DNA from: Methyloceanibacter stevinii
GTDB lineage: Bacteria; Pseudomonadota; Alphaproteobacteria; Rhizobiales; Methyloligellaceae
NCBI RefSeq assembly: GCF_001723355.1
Contig: NZ_LPWE01000005.1
Location: forward strand, 1-64,000
Reading direction: 5' to 3'
Length of the DNA: 64,000 nt
Shown here: one piece after another, positions 1 through 9,757 of the stretch
How the letters are laid out: every line of letters begins with the position of its first letter
How positions within the stretch are numbered: position 1 is the stretch's first letter
Notes under the pieces: model-generated
Told to the model about the DNA's origin: nothing
The model's input: only the letters and a program-made list of their open reading frames with translations
The model's database searches: none
Translations under genes and position numbers: made by a program

Positions 1-801
1 GCTGCGCCGCCGCCGGCACCTCCGGGCTCGCCCTCTGGTTATGCGCCGCCCCCAGGGCCCGGCCCGGCCGCACCCCCGTCGCCGCCCGAGCCGGAAGCCG
101 GAGCAAAGGGCGGCCTCTTCGGTAAGCTGATGGGCAAGTCCAAGCCTGAGCCTGCAGCGCCGCCGCCTGAGATGGCGCCGCCGCCCGACATGGCTCCGCC
201 GCCGGGCGAGATGCCGCCTCCGGGTGCTGCGTCAGGGCCGGCGGATGCCGCGTTCGACGCATCCTTCCCGGGCATCGATGACGACCCCTCGGCGGCGGAT
301 GCGAATTTGGCCGCTGAGGCCTTCGGCGAATCGCTTGCCACCGCGAGCGCGGAGCCGGAAAAGAAGAAGCCGCCTGTCGTGGCGATCGGCTGGGGCATCC
401 TCGGCATCATCGTGTTGGGCGTGCTCGGCCTGTTCTTCCTCGCGCCGCAGACCACGGTCTCGATCCTTCCCGGCGCCTCCCATCTGTACTCGGCGCTCGG
501 CATGCAGGCCGGTGCGCAAGGCCTCCAGTTCGAGGGCGTGCGCTACGGCTGGACTAATGCCGGCGGACAGAACGTCCTCGAGGTGCAGGGCAGCGTGCGC
601 AACACGAGCTCAGGGGCGATGAGCGTACCGACGGTGATCATCGTTCTACGCGACGAGAACGGGGAGGAGATCTCCGAGTGGACGACCGAGGTGGGTGCCG
701 CAGAGCTCGGGCCCGACGAGGATGCACCGTTCTTGAAGCAAATTCCGGCGCCGCCCAGCAATGTGCGCAGTCTGAAAGTGCGCTTCGCAAAGGCAGGCTA
801 G
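1..801 (+). CDS. DUF3426-type membrane protein, 5' truncated
   Basis: The reading frame is open from the first base, so the gene begins outside the window; the ATG at 130 is internal. About 266 codons are visible. The first ~120 are rich in Pro/Ala/Gly (repeated APPP units) and look disordered. A single hydrophobic segment follows (visible residues ~121-149, VVAIGWGILGIIVLG...), then a ~115-residue C-terminal domain with features of DUF3426 (GVRYGW, EVQGSVRNTS, VPTVIIVLRDENG). In alphaproteobacteria such proteins usually carry an N-terminal MJ0042 zinc ribbon and lie beside ftsEX and hpt; the next gene here is hpt, which fits. The zinc ribbon itself would lie upstream and cannot be seen. Function unknown. 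Confidence 0.75.
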   Translation, partial: AAPPPAPPGSPSGYAPPPGPGPAAPPSPPEPEAGAKGGLFGKLMGKSKPEPAAPPPEMAPPPDMAPPPGEMPPPGAASGPADAAFDASFPGIDDDPSAADANLAAEAFGESLATASAEPEKKKPPVVAIGWGILGIIVLGVLGLFFLAPQTTVSILPGASHLYSALGMQAGAQGLQFEGVRYGWTNAGGQNVLEVQGSVRNTSSGAMSVPTVIIVLRDENGEEISEWTTEVGAAELGPDEDAPFLKQIPAPPSNVRSLKVRFAKAG

Positions 802-867
802 GGATCGTTCGGCCCGGCCGATGCCGGGCCGTTGATACAAGGCCGGCTGGGCAAGGGCAGCTTTGCA

Positions 868-1413
868 ATGGCGGAACCGCCCGCGTTACATCCGATCGCG
901 ACACTCTACAGCGCGAAGGCGATCGCGGCGCGTGTCGATGCGCTGGCGGCCGGGATCGCCGATCGCAAGCTGCATGCCCCCCTCGTCGTCGCGGTGCTGA
1001 AAGGCAGCTTCATCTTCGTCGCCGATCTGATCCGCGCACTTCACGCCCATGGTCTGACGCCTGAGATCGACTTCATCTTTCTGGCGAGTTACGGCAGCGA
1101 TACAGAAGGCGGTGCCGTCGAAATTCTGCGTGACGTGGAATCGGATATCGCCGGCCGCGACGTGATGATCGTCGACGATATCCTGGACTCTGGCCGGACG
1201 CTTCTCTTCGCCAAGGAGCGGCTGCGCGCCAAGGGCGCACGAACCGTGCTGAGCTGCGTTCTCCTCGACAAGAAGGCCCGCCGGACAGAGATGGTGACCG
1301 CGGACTTCACCGGCTTCGAATGTCCAGACCGCTTCGTGGTCGGCTACGGCATGGACCTCGGCAACCGCTACCGCGAGCTGCCCTTCATCGGCACTATCGA
1401 ACCGGCCGGCTAG
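868..1413 (+). CDS. hpt: Hypoxanthine phosphoribosyltransferase
   Basis: Purine salvage enzyme that transfers phosphoribose from PRPP to hypoxanthine or guanine in the cytoplasm. The PRPP-binding signature VMIVDDILDSGRT lies at about residues 98-110, and the N-terminal LVVAVLKGSFIFVADL strand-loop is typical of type I phosphoribosyltransferases. The C-terminus FVVGYGMDLGNRYRELPFIG is the conserved Hpt ending. The ATG at 868 gives 181 aa, the usual family length; an in-frame start at 832 would add 12 poorly conserved residues. It lies 66 bp after the upstream gene on the same strand and its end overlaps the convergent DUF2333 gene by 4 bp. Confidence 0.93.
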   Translation: MAEPPALHPIATLYSAKAIAARVDALAAGIADRKLHAPLVVAVLKGSFIFVADLIRALHAHGLTPEIDFIFLASYGSDTEGGAVEILRDVESDIAGRDVMIVDDILDSGRTLLFAKERLRAKGARTVLSCVLLDKKARRTEMVTADFTGFECPDRFVVGYGMDLGNRYRELPFIGTIEPAG

Positions 1414-2516
1414 CGGTCGAGGATCGTGCGGATCTCCACCAGGTTCGCGCGCACCCTCAGAATGTAGAAGCCGAGCGTTGCCAGATGCGACGGCATGATC
1501 CAGCCGGCCTCCGCGCCGTTGGAAATGATGAACGGCGTGATGTTGAGCGAAGCGCGCAACTGCTCTTCCAATTCATCCCAAATGGCTTCCAAGCGTCGTT
1601 CCTTGATGACGTCCTCGAAGTCCGCGCGCGCCGCGGTCAGGATGCCGTAATAGGCATACACCTGTCCGTACGCGAACCAGAAGCGGTCGTCGGCCCGCGT
1701 GTCGAACCAGCCGCTGTTGTAGTTCTCGGAGCGCTCGCGCAACACGGCGGAGGTCGCGCCGATGTCCCTGGCGATGCGGTCGACAAATTCCAACAGGTTG
1801 TCGGCCCGTGCATCGAAGACCGCGTCGCATTTCTCGAGCCGGTCGTTGAACTTGTTCAGATCCTTGATGGCCGACCGGTAGAAGCTCGGCGTCGGCGTCT
1901 TGGGGCCGAATGGGCTCAGGGAAAAATACCACGTGGATTCGTTGAACTGCAGATCGCCGCGCGCTTCCTGCAGGTCCTTGTCGACCTGGGAGGTGCCCCG
2001 CACGCGGCCCAAAGCGTCGACCAGTTCCACCGAGGTCCGCTGGACGGCCTGATGCGCGCCGCGCTGGAACGCCGCCTTGTTGTCGAAGAACGGCGTCGCC
2101 TCCCACGGGATGCCGAACAGGCCCATCTTGTACAGCAGCATCGACGAGATCCAGGCGTTCTCGTTGACGTTGAAGTCCGTCAGGTTCGCGGTGGCATCGA
2201 CGATCATCGAACGCCGGCAAGTCTTGTCGTTCGACCGGCTGGCCGCCTTGTCGGCTTCGTCCGGGTCGCCGCTGACAATGCCGCCGCTCGGCTCGGGAAG
2301 GTCGCCCGCTTCCTTCGTGGCGTTGGAATAGGCCTGCGCGTAATCGGGGTCGAATCCGTTCCAGACCTGGGTAGTCCAGAAGAAATAGCCGTAGAGCGGC
2401 ACGAGCACGATGAGGAGGACGATGATCGTTATTTTGAGGATCATGCCGACGCGTCCGAACAGACCGCCGAGCCAAATGAAGGGTTTCGCAATGAAATTGA
2501 GAATGGATTTCAGCAT
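1410..2516 (-). CDS. DUF2333 family membrane-anchored protein
   Basis: 368 aa. One N-terminal transmembrane segment (about residues 27-50, ITIIVLLIVLVPLYGYFF) is followed by a long soluble domain matching the DUF2333 family: WNGFDPDY after the membrane segment, the MIVDATANLTDFNVNENAWISS region, and a C-terminal FIISNGAEAGWIMPSHLATLGFY block. Family function is unknown; the topology suggests an inner-membrane protein with a periplasmic domain. It converges with hpt with a 4-bp overlap of coding ends, leaving no room for an intrinsic terminator between them. Confidence 0.85.
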   Translation of the reverse strand: MLKSILNFIAKPFIWLGGLFGRVGMILKITIIVLLIVLVPLYGYFFWTTQVWNGFDPDYAQAYSNATKEAGDLPEPSGGIVSGDPDEADKAASRSNDKTCRRSMIVDATANLTDFNVNENAWISSMLLYKMGLFGIPWEATPFFDNKAAFQRGAHQAVQRTSVELVDALGRVRGTSQVDKDLQEARGDLQFNESTWYFSLSPFGPKTPTPSFYRSAIKDLNKFNDRLEKCDAVFDARADNLLEFVDRIARDIGATSAVLRERSENYNSGWFDTRADDRFWFAYGQVYAYYGILTAARADFEDVIKERRLEAIWDELEEQLRASLNITPFIISNGAEAGWIMPSHLATLGFYILRVRANLVEIRTILDR

Positions 2517-2614
2517 GGACGGGCCGTCTCCTGACGCGAAAGGACTGTTGCCCAGACATATAGGGTGAGGGATGGCAGTTTTCTGACGGCGCCGTCAAAA
2601 AAGGCGCGGGAAAC

Positions 2615-5335
2615 CTAGAAGGAGCGGATCAAGCGCTCCAGGTAGTCGAGCTCGAGGGTCGGCCGGCTGGGGTCGCCGATCCGCCGGCGCAGCTCGTCCA
2701 AGACCTCGCGGGCCTTTTGAATGTCGATCTCGTCGGGAACCGCTACCGACAGTCCAAGGTCGGGACGGTTGGAGCGGTCCGGCCGTCCCAGCGGGTCGCG
2801 GCCGTTGGAGCCGGGGCCTTGTCCGCCCTCCATCTCGCCTTGCGCCATCATTTGCTGCGCCATGGACTCGGTGCCTTCGCGCATCCGGTCGAGGGCCAGC
2901 GTCTGGTTCTGCGCCGCGCGGTCGTAGTTCTGCTCGGCGATGTCCTGCTCGGCCTGCTCCATCGCATCGCTCGCGCCTTCGAACTGCTCGGGCGGCTCTC
3001 CGCCCGCTTGGCGCATGCGCTCGATCAGCTGGTCCAGCTTCTTGCGCAAAGCCTCCTGGCGTTGCTGAAGGCTGCCTTGCGAGCCTTGCTGTTGCTGCTG
3101 GCCGAGTTGCTCTTCTCCGCCGCCGGGGGCGTCGCCTTGGCGTCCCGATTGGCCTTGCGCCCGTGCGCCGGCCTGACCGCCTTGGGGCATCTGGTCCGAC
3201 AGCGGCGACATGGCGTCGCCGAAGCCCATGGGTGAGCCGGGCGGGCTGACGTCGAACTGCTGGTTCTGGCTACGGCCCTGACCCTGGCCTTCGCGCTGCT
3301 TGCGCTTCTCGCCAAACGTCTCGTCGAGCAGTTCCTGCTGGTCCGAGGCGACCTCGTCGAGATCGCGCATCATCTCCTGCGCCTTTTGCTGCTGCTCGCT
3401 CTGCGGTTGGTTGTCCGCTTGCAGCCGGTCGAGGATGTCGTTCAGCTCCGACAGCATCTTCTCGGCCATGTCCTTCGAGCCCGCTTCCGCGAGGTCCTTG
3501 ATGCTCTCCAGCATCTTGTCCAGGTCCTGCTCGGAGACGAGATCATCCCGATTGTTCTTGGGCTGACCGGCAATGTCGGTTTGGTCTTTCTGCTGCGCCG
3601 CGAGGGCCTGCAGATAGCGCGACAGCGCCGCGCGCAATTCTTCGATGCGCTTCTTGATCTCTTCGGCCGGCGCGTTCTCGCGTAGCGCCTGCATGAGAGC
3701 ATCCTGTGCGGACCTCAGATCCCGCTCCGCGGCCGGCAGGTCGCCTTCTTCGATGCGCAGGGCCGTGGACCACAGTTGATCGACGACTGCCTTCACCGAC
3801 TCGATCGAGGGATCGTTGTCGAGCCGCCAGTATGCGTTACGCAGGGATAGATAGACGACCGTGTCTTCGGTCGCCTTCTCGCCGCCGAGCGTCAGCGCGC
3901 CCAGCGCGCGGGCGACGCGGGGTGTTTGGCCGGGGTCCATCACCAGGTTGCGGCGCTGCTCGATCACGGCTCTGGCCAGCGGTTTGGTGAAGCTGCGGGC
4001 CGGCAGGATCAGCGGATAGGGTTCGCTCGTGCCGACCTGGTCGGCCTGGTCGCGTGCGGTCAGGGTCATCACGACCTGAAGTCCGGCCCAGGGATGGGCG
4101 GTCAGATCCTGGGTGGCCCGGCCTTCGACCTTTTTCGCGTTGCTGCGCGGCAGCTGCAGCACGATCTTCGGCGGCGCGAACAGGGGCTCGACTTCGGCGA
4201 GGTCTCCCCGCTCTTCGTCGGGCATGTCTCCGGCCATGTCTTCAGCCATGTCGGACATTTCGCTTCCGGCCAGAACGAACTGAGCCTCGGCGCTCGCCAC
4301 GCCGTAGTCGTCGGTTGCGCCGTACTCGACCCGTAGAGCGCCGCGCGGCATTGAGGTCGGCGCGGTCAGAAGGCTGATCTGGGGCGCGGCGTCCTCGATC
4401 ATCGAAAGTTGCCATTGTGCGACCGTCGATCCGCCGATGCGGAGATCGGCCGTCACGGGGCTTAGGAGGCCGGCGTGAAATTCCATCAGACCCGCTGCCG
4501 ACCCTTCCTTAGGCTCGACGGTCCGGGTCTCGCCCGTTTCGTCGGCAAGCGTCAGGGTCACGCGATCGCCGTCGGGCGCATGGGCGCGGACAATGAGTTG
4601 GCTGCGCACGGGTACGGACAGGGCCCGGAAGGTCTCGGCTCCCCGGCCCACTTGTTCCGTTCCGTCGGCGAGGACCACCGGCGCCATGGCGGTATAGACA
4701 GGCGGCGTGATCCACGCATCGAGGCGCACCAGTTGCGTCGAAGCGGTGGCTGCCGGAAGGAATGCTGCCTTGATCCGCGATCCCGCATCGCCGCCCGCGG
4801 CGAAGAATGCCACGACGAGCGTCAGCACCAGTGCGGCCCGGATTGCAAAGGGATCGTCGCGATCCGCCCGCGGCTTCGGCCAGGACGGCTTCAAGCGGGC
4901 CACCAGCCGCGCCAGACGCTTCCGGTGCAACGCCCAAAGCTGAGCCGGTGCCGTACCGGGAGCCGCTTCGAGCGTGTCCTCGTAGGACGAGGCGGGCCGG
5001 TGCTGGATCCCCGAATCGCGTTCGAGCCGCCGCAGGGCCTCGGCGCGCGTCGGTACGTCGATGCGCCAGAGCGGCACCAGCGCGACCACGAAGGCGACGA
5101 GGAAAAGGCCAAGAAGGATCTGATGGGCCAGCGCCGGGAGCAGGCTCCAGCCGCCGAGCAGGGAAAAGACGAGGAACGCGCAAACCACGACGAAAGGCCA
5201 GAGCAGCGCCTCGAACGCGCGCTCGACCAGAAGCGAGAGCCAGCTCAAGCCGACACGGCGCTCGAAGCGGCGCTTCAGCGTGTCCGGGGCGGGTGCAGTG
5301 GTTGCAGCGTCTTTCGAGCGGGACGGTCTCGCCAT
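2615..5335 (-). CDS. TIGR02302/DUF4175 family envelope protein
   Basis: 906 aa. N-terminal hydrophobic segments at about residues 47-95 and 167-185 are followed by a large, probably periplasmic region: a central beta-rich part (residues ~200-430), a helical part with coiled-coil character (DLPAAERDLRSAQDAL, LDRLQADNQPQSEQQQ) and a Gln/Gly-rich low-complexity tract around residues 680-760. The C-terminus ends in LELDYLERLIRSF. This layout and the lysA/argH neighbourhood match the alphaproteobacterial TIGR02302 family. The biochemical role is unknown. The Gln-rich tract is codon-biased like its surroundings, so it is native rather than acquired. Confidence 0.85.
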   Translation of the reverse strand: MARPSRSKDAATTAPAPDTLKRRFERRVGLSWLSLLVERAFEALLWPFVVVCAFLVFSLLGGWSLLPALAHQILLGLFLVAFVVALVPLWRIDVPTRAEALRRLERDSGIQHRPASSYEDTLEAAPGTAPAQLWALHRKRLARLVARLKPSWPKPRADRDDPFAIRAALVLTLVVAFFAAGGDAGSRIKAAFLPAATASTQLVRLDAWITPPVYTAMAPVVLADGTEQVGRGAETFRALSVPVRSQLIVRAHAPDGDRVTLTLADETGETRTVEPKEGSAAGLMEFHAGLLSPVTADLRIGGSTVAQWQLSMIEDAAPQISLLTAPTSMPRGALRVEYGATDDYGVASAEAQFVLAGSEMSDMAEDMAGDMPDEERGDLAEVEPLFAPPKIVLQLPRSNAKKVEGRATQDLTAHPWAGLQVVMTLTARDQADQVGTSEPYPLILPARSFTKPLARAVIEQRRNLVMDPGQTPRVARALGALTLGGEKATEDTVVYLSLRNAYWRLDNDPSIESVKAVVDQLWSTALRIEEGDLPAAERDLRSAQDALMQALRENAPAEEIKKRIEELRAALSRYLQALAAQQKDQTDIAGQPKNNRDDLVSEQDLDKMLESIKDLAEAGSKDMAEKMLSELNDILDRLQADNQPQSEQQQKAQEMMRDLDEVASDQQELLDETFGEKRKQREGQGQGRSQNQQFDVSPPGSPMGFGDAMSPLSDQMPQGGQAGARAQGQSGRQGDAPGGGEEQLGQQQQQGSQGSLQQRQEALRKKLDQLIERMRQAGGEPPEQFEGASDAMEQAEQDIAEQNYDRAAQNQTLALDRMREGTESMAQQMMAQGEMEGGQGPGSNGRDPLGRPDRSNRPDLGLSVAVPDEIDIQKAREVLDELRRRIGDPSRPTLELDYLERLIRSF

Positions 5336-5416
5336 GATCCGAAATATCTAGCACAGACGGGCGCGGAGCCCAGATTACATCACGGTAATTTTCCTAGAAC
5401 TTTCCTTGGCCAACCG

Positions 5417-5450
5417 GGCGAATTCGGGGCGCGGCGGCGCCGAATTCGCC
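5417..5450 (-). terminator. Hairpin at the end of lysA
   Basis: Perfect 11-bp inverted repeat GGCGAATTCGG / CCGAATTCGCC separated by 12 bases, abutting the lysA stop codon. It can fold as a strong hairpin in the lysA transcript but has no U-tract, so termination activity is uncertain; it could equally be an RNA 3'-end stabiliser. Confidence 0.35.
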
Positions 5451-6733
5451 TAGAGCCAGTCCGGAAGGCGCTCGGCCGCCAGCATGTCCTCGTAGCTCGG
5501 CCGGGGCCGGGTCACGCAATAGTCGGAGCCCGAGACCAGCACTTCGGGGACCAGGAGGCGGCTGTTGTATTGAGAGGCCTGGACCGCGCCATAGGCGCCG
5601 GCGGTCATGACGGCGATGAGATCGCCGGGATTGAGCTCCGGCAGGGGCCGCGCGAGAGCGAGATAATCGCCGGTCTCGCAGACGGGTCCCACCACGTCCG
5701 TGATGCGTGTGGCCGTCTCGGGCCCGGGTTCGACGACCGGCAGAATCCGGTGATAGGCCTCGTAGAGCGTCGGCCGGATCAGATCGTTCATGGCAGCGTC
5801 CACGATCGTGAACGTCTTTTCCGGCGCGGTCTTCACGTAAAGGACTCTCGACACGAGGATCCCCGCATTACCGGCGATCATCCGGCCCGGCTCGAACAGA
5901 AGCCGCACGCCGAGGTCGCCCATGGACTCGTTGACGAGCCGTGCATAGTCCGTCGGCAGCGGCGGATCCGGCTCGTCGGTCCGGTAGGGAATGCCGAGCC
6001 CGCCGCCGAGATTGACGAACTCGATGGCAACGCCCGACCCGCGCAACGTCGTGACCAACTCCTTGAGGAGCGCGAAGGCGTTTGCGAACGGTGCAAGGTC
6101 GGTGATCTGGCTGCCGATATGCATATGGACGCCCGCCGGCTGGATGCCGGGAAGCTCGGTTGCCTGGCGATAAAGCGAGGGCGCCGCGCCGAAGGGGATG
6201 CCGAACTTGTTCTCCGCCTTGCCGGTCGAAATCTTGTGGTGCGTGCCGGCGTCCACGTCCGGGTTCACGCGAAAGGCGATACGGGCCGTCTTGCCCTTCG
6301 CGGCCGCGACCTCGCTGAGGGCGTAGAGCTCCGGTTCGGACTCGACGTTGAAGGCGTAGATGCCTGCGTCCAGTGCGAACGCCATTTCGTTCTTGGTCTT
6401 GCCGACTCCGGAAAAGACCACGCGCTCACCCGGCACGCCGACGGCCAGCGCCCGGCGCAGTTCGCCTTCGGAGACAACATCCATGCCGGCGCCTTGCTTG
6501 GCGAGCGTCGCCAGCACGCCGAGATTGGAGTTGGCCTTGATGGCGTAGCAGACGAGCGTGTCCGCGCGCGCGGCGAACGCATCGGCGAAGACGCCGATGT
6601 GCCGCTCGAAGGTCGCGGTGGAATAGCAATAGAAGGGCGTTCCGACGTCGGCGGCCAAAGCGCACAGATCGACGTCCTCGGCGTGCAGCACAGGGTCCTC
6701 GGATACGCCGCGCCGGTAGGCGAAATGATGCAT
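5450..6733 (-). CDS. lysA: Diaminopimelate decarboxylase
   Basis: Last step of lysine synthesis, meso-diaminopimelate to L-lysine, PLP-dependent. 427 aa. The PLP lysine lies in VCYAIKANSN (near residue 65), the substrate-side VHMHIGSQI and phosphate-binding GGGLGIPY motifs follow, and the second-subunit cysteine motif is VGPVCETGDYL. These identify a fold-III decarboxylase of the LysA type. Downstream of argH and a small lipoprotein gene on the same strand, an arrangement widely conserved in Hyphomicrobiales; spacing to the lipoprotein gene is about 40 bp, so co-transcription is likely. Confidence 0.96.
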   Translation of the reverse strand: MHHFAYRRGVSEDPVLHAEDVDLCALAADVGTPFYCYSTATFERHIGVFADAFAARADTLVCYAIKANSNLGVLATLAKQGAGMDVVSEGELRRALAVGVPGERVVFSGVGKTKNEMAFALDAGIYAFNVESEPELYALSEVAAAKGKTARIAFRVNPDVDAGTHHKISTGKAENKFGIPFGAAPSLYRQATELPGIQPAGVHMHIGSQITDLAPFANAFALLKELVTTLRGSGVAIEFVNLGGGLGIPYRTDEPDPPLPTDYARLVNESMGDLGVRLLFEPGRMIAGNAGILVSRVLYVKTAPEKTFTIVDAAMNDLIRPTLYEAYHRILPVVEPGPETATRITDVVGPVCETGDYLALARPLPELNPGDLIAVMTAGAYGAVQASQYNSRLLVPEVLVSGSDYCVTRPRPSYEDMLAAERLPDWL

Positions 6734-6773
6734 GGGACGAAAGTTGTCTGGGGCCTAGATCGTTCGGGCCGGG

Positions 6774-6971
6774 CTAGTGAATAATGTCGTCGAGGATCGG
6801 GATGCGCCGATCAGGAGCGTCGGACTGTTTGGTGGAGGGGTCGGCGGGAACCTCGGGGTAGCGGGCCTCGGGACGCTCGAGCGAACCGCGGCGCCCGCAG
6901 CCGGAAAGGCCGACGGCGAGAACAAGCGCCAATGATAAGAGAATGCGCGCGGCGCTTCCCATCACTACCAT
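6774..6971 (-). CDS. LptM-like small lipoprotein
   Basis: 65 aa. N-terminal hydrophobic stretch ILLSLALVLAVGL ends in the lipobox LSGC, followed by the GRRGSLERPE motif typical of the small lipoproteins (LptM/YifL type) encoded between argH and lysA in many Proteobacteria. Family members assist maturation of the LPS translocon LptDE in Escherichia coli; that role here is by homology of position and motif only. Short length makes family assignment moderate. Confidence 0.75.
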   Translation of the reverse strand: MVVMGSAARILLSLALVLAVGLSGCGRRGSLERPEARYPEVPADPSTKQSDAPDRRIPILDDIIH

Positions 6972-7068
6972 CCCTTGAGGGTCTGACCCTGTCTTCGTCT
7001 AAAACGCGTGTCCCGCGAAATAAAGTCCCGTACCGGCGGGCGTCTTGCGCGCCCGTCCAGACCTTCTT

Positions 7069-8466
7069 TTATCGCGAGACGGCGTCCTTCTCCAAACGCT
7101 TTATCCAGCGCTTGGCCTCGCGCCTCACGTTCGAGGGGGCCGTGCCGCCGTAACTGGTCCGGCTTTTCGCGGAGCGGGCGGGATCCAGGACGTTGAACAC
7201 GTCGTCGGTGATCCTGGGTTCCACGCCCTGCAGGTCGGACAGCTGCAACCGCTTGAGGTCTATGCCTTTTTTCTCCGCAAGCGCCACGATCGTGCCGGTG
7301 ATGTGGTGCGCCTCGCGGAAGGGCGTGTCGAGGTTCTGCACGAGCCAGTCGGCCAAATCCGTCGCCGTGGAGTATTCGCTCCCGGCGGCTTTCTTCATGG
7401 CCTTGGCGTTCACCTCGAGGTCGGCAACCATGCCGGAAAGGGCGGAAATCCCCAATTTCAGGGCATCGAGCGCGTCGAAGACGGGCTCCTTGTCCTCCTG
7501 CATGTCCTTCGCATAGGCCAGCGGCAGCCCCTTCATGACCATCAGCAGCGCCTGGAAGGCGCCGGCGATGCGGCCGGTCTTGGCCCGCACCAGCTCCGCC
7601 GCGTCCGGGTTGCGCTTCTGGGGCATGATCGAGGACCCGGTGGAGAACGAATCCGACAGCCGGGCAAAGCCGAACTGAGGCGATGTCCACAGCACGATCT
7701 CCTCGGCAAGCCGGGAAAGGTGGATCGCCGCGATGGAGGCGGCCGCCAGCGTCTCGAGCGCGAAGTCCCGGTCGGAGACCGAATCGAGGGAATTGGCCGT
7801 CGGCCGGTCGAACCCAAGCGCCTTCGCCGTGTGCTGCCTGTCGACCGGGAAGCTCGTGCCGGCGAGCGCCGCCGATCCCAGCGGACACTCGTTCAGCCGC
7901 TTGGCCGCGTCCAGAAACCGGCCGCGGTCGCGGGCGAACATCTCCACATAGGCGAGGCAATGATGGCCGAACGTGATGGGCTGGGCGGTCTGCAAATGGG
8001 TGAACCCCGGCATGACCGTCGCGGCTTCCTCGAGCGCCCGGGTCGCCAACGCAAGCTGAAGCTGCGCGAGTCCAGCCTCGATGAGGCCGATCTCGTCGCG
8101 GACATAGAGCTTGAAGTCGGTGGCAACCTGGTCGTTGCGGGACCGGGCCGTATGGAGCTTGCCGGCCACCGGACCGATGATCTCCTTCAGCCGGTTCTCC
8201 ACATTGAGGTGAATGTCCTCCAAGGCTCGCGAGAAGTTGAAGTCGCCCGCCTCGATCTCGGCAAGGATTTGGTCGAGTCCATCGGCGATCTTGGACGCAT
8301 CGCCGGGCGCGAGAATGCCTGTCGCCTCGAGCATGGCGACGTGCGCTTTGGACGCCTCGATGTCGTGCCGCCAGAGCCGCTTGTCGAAATCGATGGAGGC
8401 ATTTATGTCCTCCATGATGTCGGAGGGGCTAGAGGCGAAACGGCCGCCCCACATTGTGTTGGTCAT
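7069..8466 (-). CDS. argH: Argininosuccinate lyase
   Basis: Cleaves argininosuccinate to arginine and fumarate, the last step of arginine synthesis. 465 aa, normal length. The fumarase/aspartase superfamily signature [12 protein letters not shown] is present near residue 280, the N-terminus MWGGRFA is typical, and the [14 protein letters not shown] and [10 protein letters not shown] blocks carry expected active-site residues. It is the first gene of the leftward argH-lptM-lysA run and is divergent from the TlpA-like gene; the 58-bp intergenic region must hold both promoters. Confidence 0.97.
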   Translation of the reverse strand: MTNTMWGGRFASSPSDIMEDINASIDFDKRLWRHDIEASKAHVAMLEATGILAPGDASKIADGLDQILAEIEAGDFNFSRALEDIHLNVENRLKEIIGPVAGKLHTARSRNDQVATDFKLYVRDEIGLIEAGLAQLQLALATRALEEAATVMPGFTHLQTAQPITFGHHCLAYVEMFARDRGRFLDAAKRLNECPLGSAALAGTSFPVDRQHTAKALGFDRPTANSLDSVSDRDFALETLAAASIAAIHLSRLAEEIVLWTSPQFGFARLSDSFSTGSSIMPQKRNPDAAELVRAKTGRIAGAFQALLMVMKGLPLAYAKDMQEDKEPVFDALDALKLGISALSGMVADLEVNAKAMKKAAGSEYSTATDLADWLVQNLDTPFREAHHITGTIVALAEKKGIDLKRLQLSDLQGVEPRITDDVFNVLDPARSAKSRTSYGGTAPSNVRREAKRWIKRLEKDAVSR

Positions 8467-8524
8467 GATGGTCCGGTCTGAAACTTAGGTGAGTTCTTAA
8501 GAACTCAGGTTCAAAGAGAACGTC

Positions 8525-9205
8525 GTGAACAGTTCGCAGAAACGCAAGCACACGATATCCCCGGCCACATATGCGGTCGCAGTCGCGGTCGCACTCCTTG
8601 CCGGGTTCGGCACGGTATATTGGCTTTCCACCCCCTCTGACAATCGTTCGGACGCAGCTTCCTCGTCAGGGTCCGCTTCGGACCGGACCGGCGGCGCGGT
8701 CGCGGGGCCTCTCAAGGGACTGAATACCGGCGCTATGACGGCTTTCGTTGTGCGGCCCGAGCCTGTGACGCTCCCTGATTTCGCCTTCGAAGCCCCCGGC
8801 GGAGCGACGGTGACGTCCGAGGATCTGAAGGGCAAGGTTGTGCTCTTGAACGTCTGGGCCACGTGGTGCGTGCCATGCCGGGAGGAGATGCCCCAGCTGA
8901 ACGCGCTGCAATCCGAGCTGGGCGGCGATGGCTTCGAAGTGGTCGCCCTCAATATCGACAAGGGCGGTCCGGAAAAGGCCGAGACGTTCCTGGAGGAGAC
9001 AGGGGCGACCGATCTCAAGGCCTATTACGATCCGAGCGGCAAACTCTTTTCGACGCTCAAGGCGGTGGGCATGCCGACCACGCTGCTGATCGGCCCGGAA
9101 GGGAAGGAGATGGGGCGTCTCGTCGGCCCCGCTAATTGGGCCGCCCCCGAGGCCAAGGCCTTGATTGAGGCTGCGATCGGCGCAGCGCAAAGCGGATCCA
9201 AGTGA
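8525..9205 (+). CDS. tlpA: TlpA-like membrane-anchored thioredoxin
   Basis: 226 aa from a GTG start. Residues ~14-32 form an N-terminal membrane anchor (YAVAVAVALLAGFGTVYWL), and a thioredoxin fold follows with active site WATWCVPCREEM (cysteines near residues 115 and 118). The DLKGKVVLLNVWATWC context and cis-proline region VGMPTTLLIG are those of the TlpA/ResA family, which reduce periplasmic disulfides during cytochrome oxidase or c-type cytochrome assembly. Its place divergent from argH matches other Hyphomicrobiales. Its stop overlaps the start of the DUF924 gene. Confidence 0.88.
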   Translation: MNSSQKRKHTISPATYAVAVAVALLAGFGTVYWLSTPSDNRSDAASSSGSASDRTGGAVAGPLKGLNTGAMTAFVVRPEPVTLPDFAFEAPGGATVTSEDLKGKVVLLNVWATWCVPCREEMPQLNALQSELGGDGFEVVALNIDKGGPEKAETFLEETGATDLKAYYDPSGKLFSTLKAVGMPTTLLIGPEGKEMGRLVGPANWAAPEAKALIEAAIGAAQSGSK

Positions 9206-9750
9206 CGCAAGTCCAGCCCGACGAGGTGGTCCGCTATTGGTTCGAGACGCTCTCGCCGGATGACTGGTATCGAGCGCCGCCCGAGGTCGATGCGGAGATC
9301 GCGCGCCGGTTCGGCCAACTCTATGAGAGTCTGAGAGATGCGGTCCCCGGCGACTGGCTACGGACGCCGCAGGGCAGGCTTGCTGCGATCCTCGTGCTCG
9401 ATCAGTTTCCCCGTAACATCCATCGCGGCACACCTCAGGCGTTTGCGACGGACGACAAGGCCTTGGCGCTCTCGAAGGACGCCATCGCGGCCGGGGCGGA
9501 TATGGAACTGCCGGAGGAGCAGTGCGCCTTTCTCTATATGCCGTTCCAGCACGCGGAAAACTTGGCGGAGCAGCGCCGGTCCCTCGAGCTCTTCGAGGCC
9601 CTGGGCAACCCGAACAATCTGGATTTCGCCGTCCGCCATTATGACATCATCGCGCGGTTCGGCCGGTTCCCGCACCGGAACGACGTACTCGGCCGGGAGT
9701 CCACGCCGGAAGAGCTCGCGTTCCTGAAAGAACCCGGCTCGTCGTTCTAG
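9202..9750 (+). CDS. DUF924 family protein
   Basis: 182 aa. The start GTG at 9202 overlaps the tlpA stop (GTGA), indicating translational coupling. The WYRAPPEVDAEIARRF, LILVLDQFPRNIHR-like and EEQCAFLYMPFQHAE segments are characteristic of DUF924, an all-helical family of unknown function common in Proteobacteria. No catalytic residues can be named. Confidence 0.85.
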   Translation: MTQVQPDEVVRYWFETLSPDDWYRAPPEVDAEIARRFGQLYESLRDAVPGDWLRTPQGRLAAILVLDQFPRNIHRGTPQAFATDDKALALSKDAIAAGADMELPEEQCAFLYMPFQHAENLAEQRRSLELFEALGNPNNLDFAVRHYDIIARFGRFPHRNDVLGRESTPEELAFLKEPGSSF

Positions 9751-9757
9751 GCCGCCG

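Noticed and set aside
4475-6784. 769-codon rightward open frame over lysA and the TIGR02302 gene
   Set aside because: Antisense shadow with typical codon-mirror composition; lysA motifs on the other strand are unambiguous.
7045-8481. 478-codon rightward frame over argH
   Set aside because: Antisense of argH; no motif.
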